DNA of 64,000 nucleotides from JACJXW01 sp964418125. GTDB taxonomy: Bacteria > Bacteroidota > Bacteroidia > Chitinophagales > Saprospiraceae. A program made the translations under genes and the position numbers. The stretch covers positions 19,640 through 83,639 of the forward strand of contig CAYQKY010000019.1 in the NCBI GenBank assembly GCA_964418125.1. The letters run 5' to 3'. The notes beneath the pieces were generated by a model. It saw nothing but the letters and a program-made list of their open reading frames with translations, was not told where the DNA came from and made no database searches. Below, piece by piece: positions 58,922-64,000 of the stretch. Position 1 is the first letter of the stretch; the number at the start of each line of letters is the position of its first letter.

Positions 58922-59350
58922 CTTGCCTGTCTTAAGTTTCTGAGCTGAAAAAGGTTTGCCGCCAAATGTTAAAACTTTAACCTTCCTTTAAGAGAGCCCG
59001 CCAGCCTGCGGATATTAACGGAATGGTTGTTGTTCTCTTTGCGGAGAGCCCGGGCCGGTTATTTACTGACAGGAAGTACAGGGAGTGATCCGAAAAAACC
59101 GTGCCATTGGCGCAAACCTGAAAAAATGGCCGTTTTCGGGGGCCCACCCCTGCCATAACTGGTATTAACGGCGGCTCCTGCTCAAAACTCTAGGTACCTA
59201 ACAAACGAAATCAGCCAAGGGTTTAGAGCGGAAACGGCTCTGCCGGCGGCGTAACTGCCAGGAAGCAAAACTTTATTCCCCAGCCTTATGTATAGTGCTG
59301 CAGAATTGATACTTTTGTGCTTCAGATAACCATGAAACGAAAATTAAATT
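58922..59350. other. Intergenic region between clpC and the STAS gene
   Basis: About 430 nt with no coding frame that I support. A hairpin AGAGC GGAAACG GCTCT sits at 59225-59241, followed by a GC-rich stretch. TACTTTTG at 59310-59317 fits the -7 TAnnTTTG box for the downstream STAS gene, but I find no good -33 box. I cannot match the region to any RNA family by eye. Confidence 0.35.
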
Positions 59351-59761
59351 ATGAAGTACTCCATCGATAAAAACGAGAAATACGCCGTATTTCAATTGGA
59401 GGAGGACAACTTAAACTCACTGATCGCCCCGAAATTGAAATCCGAGTTTGTCATTCTGTCCAACGAAGGGGTTAGCAACCTGATATTCGATCTGACAGAG
59501 GTCAAATTTGTCGATTCATCCGGCCTGAGTGCCATTTTGACAGCTAACCGCCTCTGGAAAAGCCTGGGTACGTTTGTCCTGACCGGTGTTAAACACCCGA
59601 GCGTTAAGAAGTTGATCGAGATCTCCCGGCTGGATACGGTGCTCAAGATCATTCCCACCGTTGAGGAATCCATCGATTACGTCTTCATGGAAGAACTGGA
59701 GCGGGAACTGAACGATGAGGGCAATGCCGAAGAATTCAATGATGAAGAAATAGGGAAGTAA
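59351..59761 (+). CDS. STAS-domain anti-sigma factor antagonist-like protein
   Basis: 136 residues. STAS fold with 'LIFDLTEVKFVDSSGLSAILTAN', in which Ser in DSSG is the usual phosphorylation site of SpoIIAA/RsbV-type antagonists, and an acidic C-terminal extension (EELERELNDEGNAEEFNDEE). It would release a partner by binding an anti-sigma factor or switch kinase. The partner kinase is not in this window. A strong terminator follows. Confidence 0.85.
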   Translation: MKYSIDKNEKYAVFQLEEDNLNSLIAPKLKSEFVILSNEGVSNLIFDLTEVKFVDSSGLSAILTANRLWKSLGTFVLTGVKHPSVKKLIEISRLDTVLKIIPTVEESIDYVFMEELERELNDEGNAEEFNDEEIGK

Positions 59762-59782
59762 GCTTTTTTATCACCACGGTGA

Positions 59783-59840
59783 GAGGGTGGAGCAGTTTGT
59801 GCGGGCATATTTTCACAAACTGTTCCACCCTCTTTTGTTT
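59783..59840 (+). terminator. Terminator between the STAS gene and rnz
   Basis: A 19-bp stem with one G-U position (59783-59801 with 59814-59832), a 12-nt loop and TTTTGTTT after it. It also shows that a start of rnz at 59787 is wrong, because that start would lie inside the stem. Confidence 0.9.
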
Positions 59841-59855
59841 ATCACCTCTGCGGGC

Positions 59856-60782
59856 ATGCGTTTTGAACTTACTTTACTGGGAACCAATTCTGCCTTGCCG
59901 GCATTCGGCCGGTTCCCCAGTTCGCAGGCCCTCAATATCCAGGAACATCATTATCTCATCGATTGTGGCGAAGGGGCGCAGATCCGGATGTCGGAGTATG
60001 GGGTTCGCCGCAGCCGGATCAGGCAGGTGTTCATCAGCCACCTGCACGGCGACCATGTTTTCGGCCTGGCCGGCTTCCTGTCTTCACAGGCCCTGCTTGA
60101 CAGAAAGGAGCCTATGGATATCTTCTCACCCTATGGCCTGGAAGAGGCCATGCGGGTACTTTTCAAACATACGGGTGGGCTATCATATCCCCTCAATTTT
60201 CACGTAATAGACACCGAACGCCATCAGCTCATTTTTGAGGACGGGCAGGTGGAAGTATACTCCCTGCCCCTTCTTCACCGCGTTCCTGCTTCCGGTTTCC
60301 TTTTCAAAGAAAAGGAGCGTCCCCGTAATATGAGGCCGGACAAGATCGAAGCCTATAATATACACTACCGGCATATCCCGGCGATCAAGGCGGGGGCGGA
60401 TTTTGAATTGCCCGATGGCACCCGGGTACTCAATGAAGAACTGACCATTCCGCCGCCGCCTCCTCGTTCTTATGCTTATTGTTCCGACACGGCCTTCAAT
60501 GAGAGGCTTGTCTCAATGATAGAAGGCGTCAACCTGCTTTACCATGAGTCTACTTTTTGTGAGGATATGCGGGAGCACGCCGCCCTCACCGGCCATTCCA
60601 CCGCCCGGCAGGCGGCCACCATCGCCAAACTGGCCGGCGCCGGCCGGCTGATCCTGGGCCATTACTCATCCCGCTACCAGAACCTGGGCCGCTTCCTGGA
60701 GGAAGCCCGGGAGGTGTTTCCCAATACTGAACTGGGTGTAGACGGTAAGGTCTTTGAGGCGCCGCTGGAAAGGGAGGTGTAA
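59856..60782 (+). CDS. rnz: Ribonuclease Z
   Basis: 308 residues from the ATG at 59856 (MRFELTLLGTNSALP). Metallo-beta-lactamase fold with the zinc motif HLHGDHVFGL, 'LIDCGEGAQIRM' and later 'YHESTF' and 'GHSTARQAATIAKLAGA' with further His ligands. It cuts the 3' trailer from tRNA precursors; tRNA genes in this phylum often lack an encoded CCA, as the tRNA-Lys here shows. Confidence 0.92.
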   Translation: MRFELTLLGTNSALPAFGRFPSSQALNIQEHHYLIDCGEGAQIRMSEYGVRRSRIRQVFISHLHGDHVFGLAGFLSSQALLDRKEPMDIFSPYGLEEAMRVLFKHTGGLSYPLNFHVIDTERHQLIFEDGQVEVYSLPLLHRVPASGFLFKEKERPRNMRPDKIEAYNIHYRHIPAIKAGADFELPDGTRVLNEELTIPPPPPRSYAYCSDTAFNERLVSMIEGVNLLYHESTFCEDMREHAALTGHSTARQAATIAKLAGAGRLILGHYSSRYQNLGRFLEEAREVFPNTELGVDGKVFEAPLEREV

Positions 60783-60952
60783 ATGTGGATGTGTGTAAGT
60801 GTGTGGGCACTGCCAGCTGAACATTTACACATATCCACATTTGGGCATCCGTCTAAGGCTGGACAGAAAGCTCCGGGGCGTGTACGGTGTACGAGCCAAT
60901 GGCGCAGCCAACGGGCTTGTACGGTGTACGGGCCTGTCCAACGTTAGACGGG
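60781..60952. repeat. Nested inverted-repeat region between rnz and the Crp-like gene
   Basis: AAATGTGGATGTGTGTAA (60781-60798) pairs with 60825-60842 with one mismatch, a possible shared terminator of two converging genes but without T-runs. After it, CCGTCTAAGGCTGGACAG near 60850 is repeated inverted near 60935-60952 with a few mismatches, and GTACGGTGTACG occurs twice as a direct repeat between them. It resembles a short extragenic palindromic element. Confidence 0.55.
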
Positions 60953-60975
60953 TAGCCCCACATTTACACCTGATT

Positions 60976-61662
60976 TCAGGCCAGCTTCCCCAAATCCCGG
61001 ATCAGGATGCTTCGCCGGTTGAAATGGATAAGGTTGGACTTTTTAAGGTCATTGAGCACGGAGGTTACTGTCTGCCGTGAGGTGCCGGTGATATTGGCAA
61101 TGTCCTGCTGGGTGAGGCAGTGTTTGATCAGCATCTCGTATCCGATCTGCTTGCCGTGTTTGTCGGCGGACTCTTTCAGGAATTCTATGATCCGTTCCCG
61201 GGCATCTTTGAATATGAGGGATTCAAGACGGCTTTCGGCTTTCTGGAGGCGTTTGCCGATAAAAGTAAGTACGCGGATGGCCAGGCGGTGGTCTGCCCGC
61301 ATCAGGTTCTGTATGTCTTCCACCCGGATGCTGAGCAGTTCTACCTCGTGGTTCATGGATACGGCAAAGTCCTGGCGCACCTGTTCGCCGGCCAGGCTGA
61401 GCTCGCCGAAGAGGGCCAATGGGTGGAGCACGTGTTTCAGCACCTCTCTGCCGTCGCCGGAATGGGAACCGATCTTTACCATTCCTTTTATCAGAAGGTA
61501 GATACGGCCCGAACGGCTGCCCTCCCGATAGATGAAGGAGTTTTTACGCACCTGCTGATACTGCGCCAGGCCGGCCAGCCTAAGCGTCTGTTCTTCTTCG
61601 AAACCTTCAAATAAGGGAAAGTGCCGAAGTATTTCAACTGTCTTATTTTTATTAGCTTTCAT
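60976..61662 (-). CDS. Crp/Fnr-family transcriptional regulator
   Basis: 228 residues. Cyclic-nucleotide-binding-like beta-roll (about 15-130: 'FIYREGSRSGRIYLLIKGMVKI', 'LFGELSLAGE'), a dimer helix, and a C-terminal winged helix with 'LTQQDIANITGTSRQTVTSVLNDLKK' as DNA-recognition part. There are no Cys residues positioned for an iron-sulfur cluster, so it is not a classical Fnr. Effector and target genes are unknown. The gene is convergent with rnz. Confidence 0.9.
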   Translation of the reverse strand: MKANKNKTVEILRHFPLFEGFEEEQTLRLAGLAQYQQVRKNSFIYREGSRSGRIYLLIKGMVKIGSHSGDGREVLKHVLHPLALFGELSLAGEQVRQDFAVSMNHEVELLSIRVEDIQNLMRADHRLAIRVLTFIGKRLQKAESRLESLIFKDARERIIEFLKESADKHGKQIGYEMLIKHCLTQQDIANITGTSRQTVTSVLNDLKKSNLIHFNRRSILIRDLGKLA

Positions 61663-61927
61663 AACTCAATTGATGGTTTTTGATGATACAAAAATGAGGG
61701 ATTAGAGACAGCCGTGGTAGTACAAAATTTGTTTATTGTTCAATGGTTTTTAATGATTTTAAATCATAAAAAATTGAAAATCAATTATTTGATTTATCTA
61801 TTTTTGTTTTTTTGTCTGTTTTTTTAGCGTTTGGGGTGGTTTCAAAGGCTGCTGCAGCCTGGTTTGTCGAGATATAAATTGGCAGGTATTGCGCCGGAAT
61901 CCCTAAATTTACCTAAAAACAGAAGTC

Positions 61928-63025
61928 TTGAAGGAAGGCCGCAAGATCATCCACATTGATATGGATGCCTTTTATGCCTCGGTGGAGCAGCGCGACCACC
62001 CCGAACTCCGGGGCAAGCCCATTGCCGTTGGCGGGGTGGGCATGCGGGGTGTGGTGGCTTCCGCCAGTTACGAAGCGCGGAAATACGGCGTGCGTTCGGC
62101 CATGCCAAGTGTGACGGCCCGCCGGCTGTGCCCGCAACTGGCCTTCGTCAGATCCCGTTTTGATGTTTACCGGGATGTGTCCCACCAGATCCGGGAGATC
62201 TTCCTGGAGTATACCGATCTGGTGGAGCCTTTATCTCTGGATGAGGCCTATCTCGATGTGACCCACAGCAAGCGCGGGCCGAAATCGGCCACCCTGATCG
62301 CTGAGGAGATCCGCCGCCGTATCCGGGAAGAGACCGGCCTGACCGCCTCGGCAGGAGTGTCCTTCAACAAGTTCCTGGCCAAGGTGGCTTCCGATATCAA
62401 TAAGCCGGACGGGCAGAAAGTCATCACGCCTGAAGAGGCCATTCCCTTCCTGGAAGAGTTGCCCATTGAAACCTTTCACGGCATCGGCAAAGTGACTGCC
62501 GAAAAGATGCGCCGCATGGGCATTTACAATGGCGCCGGGCTCAAAAAATATTCGGAGGTCGAACTGGTCCGGCGCTTCGGCAAGGTGGGGCGCCATTACT
62601 ATCGCATCGTTCGCGCTGAAGACGACAGGGAGGTCAACCCCAACCGCATCCGCAAATCCATCGGGGCGGAACGGACTTACAAGGAAGACATTACCGATAT
62701 CCGGGAGATGAAAGAAAGGCTGAGCTTCCTGGCGGAAGTCGTATTTAAATATATGGAGAAGGCCGACAACTACGGCCGCACAGTTTCCATCAAAGCCAAG
62801 ATGCCGGATTTCCGGATCATCACCCGCAGCCGGACTTTCACCACCGAGGTGCGCCGCCTCGGGGACCTGGCCGCTATTGCCCACGAGTTGCTGGAGGAAA
62901 ATAAGGACGATATCGGAAGCGTTCGCTTATTGGGCGTGTCGGTATCCAACCTGTCCAAAGAGCAGGCAACCGACGGTATTCAGCTGGAATTTGATTTCGA
63001 ACAACAAAAAGAAGAAGAGGAATAA
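61928..63025 (+). CDS. dinB: DNA polymerase IV (Y-family)
   Basis: 365 residues from a TTG at 61928; no ATG lies before the first catalytic segment, so a rare start is required. Seen: 'IIHIDMDAFYASVEQRD' with catalytic Asp (D11) and the steric-gate aromatic residue, 'SLDEAYLDVT' with D105/E106, the 'TASAGVSFNKFLAKVASDINKPDG' region, the helix-hairpin-helix 'IETFHGIGKVTAEKM' and the little-finger domain. The end IQLEFDFEQQ resembles a sliding-clamp-binding tail. It makes translesion synthesis products with low fidelity. Stop and next ATG overlap by one base. Confidence 0.93.
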   Translation: MKEGRKIIHIDMDAFYASVEQRDHPELRGKPIAVGGVGMRGVVASASYEARKYGVRSAMPSVTARRLCPQLAFVRSRFDVYRDVSHQIREIFLEYTDLVEPLSLDEAYLDVTHSKRGPKSATLIAEEIRRRIREETGLTASAGVSFNKFLAKVASDINKPDGQKVITPEEAIPFLEELPIETFHGIGKVTAEKMRRMGIYNGAGLKKYSEVELVRRFGKVGRHYYRIVRAEDDREVNPNRIRKSIGAERTYKEDITDIREMKERLSFLAEVVFKYMEKADNYGRTVSIKAKMPDFRIITRSRTFTTEVRRLGDLAAIAHELLEENKDDIGSVRLLGVSVSNLSKEQATDGIQLEFDFEQQKEEEE

Positions 63026-63735
63026 TGAAACTGGTGATCTTTGATGTAGACGGAACCCTCATCTATTCAGAGCGAAGAGACAGCCTGGCCTTCGCCGCCA
63101 CCTATGAAAAGATCTACCGCCGGGCATTCCCGACCATCGATTGGCATTCTTATCCACACGTAACGGATACGACCATTTTTGATTCGGTTATCCGCCAGCA
63201 TTTCGGCCGTTCCTCCACCGAACTGGAAATCGCCCGTTTTCAGGAGCACTATGTAGCCTTGCTGCAGGACAACCGCCGCTCGGCCCCCCACGATTTTAAA
63301 GAGGTGCCCGGCGCCCGCATGGCCATCGCCGCCATGGAACAGGACGAGCGCTACCTGACCGGCGTGGCCACCGGAGGCTGGAAGCGCTCGGCGGAGATCA
63401 AGCTGGAGCACGTGGGCATCACCATAGACCACCGCTTCTTCAGCGGCGCTGACGGAAAGATCGAGCGGGAGCATATCATCGAAGAGGTGATCGGTTTTGC
63501 CGAAGAGGCCAATGGCGGCCCATTCTCCAAAATCGTCTACATCGGCGACGCCATATGGGATGTGCGCACCACCCGCAATATGCAGCTGGATTTCATTGGT
63601 GTGCGCCGGCGTGGTGATTTCAGCCTCCTGGAGCGGGAAGGTGTCCGGCATGTCATCCGGGATTACCTCGATTACGAGGGCTTCCTTCAGCTCGTGGAAG
63701 AAGCTGTTCCTCCGGGTGAGCCTAATCCCGCCTGA
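63025..63735 (+). CDS. HAD-family hydrolase (phosphatase)
   Basis: 236 residues. HAD motif I DVDGTLI at the N-terminus, the motif II region 'GVATGGWKRSAEIKLEHVGI' and motif III/IV 'KIVYIGDAIWDVRTTRNMQ'. A small helical cap sits between motifs I and II. The substrate is probably a small phosphomonoester and is not identifiable. It is probably translated with dinB (TAATG overlap). Confidence 0.85.
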   Translation: MKLVIFDVDGTLIYSERRDSLAFAATYEKIYRRAFPTIDWHSYPHVTDTTIFDSVIRQHFGRSSTELEIARFQEHYVALLQDNRRSAPHDFKEVPGARMAIAAMEQDERYLTGVATGGWKRSAEIKLEHVGITIDHRFFSGADGKIEREHIIEEVIGFAEEANGGPFSKIVYIGDAIWDVRTTRNMQLDFIGVRRRGDFSLLEREGVRHVIRDYLDYEGFLQLVEEAVPPGEPNPA

Positions 63736-63840
63736 AAAAATATGGGTATGGCAGAAACTATTTCTTTATTGGCTCTGTTCCTTTACCGTCTGCCTCACAA
63801 TGAGTTAGGGTGGGGAGAGAAAAAAGTTAGGTTTTTTGCC

Positions 63841-63870
63841 TTGTATTTTTCCGGAATCACCGTATATTTG
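63841..63870 (+). promoter_or_regulatory. Promoter of tRNA-Lys
   Basis: TTG at 63841-63843, a 19-nt spacer and TATATTTG at 63863-63870, matching the phylum consensus exactly. The predicted transcription start is about 45 nt before the mature tRNA. Confidence 0.7.
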
Positions 63871-63922
63871 CAACGCCTTTGAAAAAAGGTAGTTTATATT
63901 CGAAATTTTATTTCGACAGTGA

Positions 63923-63996
63923 GAGCCCGTAGCTCAGCCGGCTAGAGCACTTGACTTTTAATCAAGGGGTCCTGGGTTCGAGCCCCAGCGGGCTCA
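63923..63996 (+). tRNA. tRNA-Lys (anticodon UUU)
   Basis: 74 nt. Seven-pair acceptor stem GAGCCCG/CGGGCTC, D-arm with AGCTCAGCCGGCTAGAGC, anticodon stem CTTGA/TCAAG with loop CTTTTAA (anticodon TTT), T-arm with GGTTCGAGCC, discriminator A. No CCA is encoded. The window ends four bases later. Confidence 0.97.
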
Positions 63997-64000
63997 CTTT

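Noticed and set aside
58922..59350. Structured RNA (such as tmRNA, RNase P RNA or 6S RNA) between clpC and the STAS gene
   Set aside because: One short hairpin is visible, but no conserved core sequence of these RNAs could be found.
59787..59855. Upstream start for RNase Z
   Set aside because: The extra codons lie inside a strong terminator hairpin, and the conserved N-terminus begins at 59856.

Overview
The window looks like a chromosome fragment from a member of Bacteroidota, probably Saprospiraceae or a relative. The phylum call rests on three things: promoters of the TTG-N19-TAnnTTTG type upstream of the tRNA and the injection-system operon, the near absence of Shine-Dalgarno sequences, and many lipoprotein signal peptides together with DUF5908, CARDB-like and WG-repeat proteins. 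The family call is inference. Two runs of exactly 100 N are scaffold gaps.

Left flank (1-11150): a 5'-truncated D-aminoacylase-type amidohydrolase, a giant minus-strand CHAT protease/STAND NTPase/WD40-like membrane protein, a VOC-fold protein, a heptanucleotide tandem repeat, a D-2-hydroxyacid dehydrogenase, a CARDB-like lipoprotein with a small partner gene, and a rho-independent terminator.

Centre (11303-39016): one co-directional operon for an AFP/PVC/MAC-like contractile injection system (CIS). In order it encodes a three-helix membrane protein, a subtilase-fold protein that has lost its catalytic residues, a DUF4255 cap protein, an unknown protein, the sheath, two Cys-rich coiled-coil proteins, two tube proteins, DUF5908, a LysM-type tube/baseplate protein, a gp27/gp5-like spike, PAAR, gp25, a 1557-aa Afp11-like baseplate protein, a 2876-aa Afp12-like baseplate protein with a long array of repeated modules, and the CIS tape-measure protein. 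I see no tail-fibre gene.

Effector island (39103-52433): three DUF4157 proteins with a shared N-terminal delivery part and exchangeable C-terminal tips. One tip carries an L,D-transpeptidase-like H...SWGC motif. Two putative lipoproteins sit next to them as candidate immunity partners, and a structured MITE-like element lies between effectors. An Lgt-like enzyme, a YkgJ-type cysteine-cluster protein, a ParA ATPase and an animal-type haem peroxidase follow. A fourth DUF4157 protein then overlaps the Afp15-like AAA+ ATPase. I read this as a delivery machine plus a polymorphic toxin repertoire.

Right flank (52440-64000): housekeeping genes. These are a CAP-domain lipoprotein, a di-haem cytochrome c peroxidase, infC-rpmI-rplT, clpC, a STAS protein, RNase Z, a Crp/Fnr regulator, DNA polymerase IV, a HAD phosphatase and tRNA-Lys(UUU).
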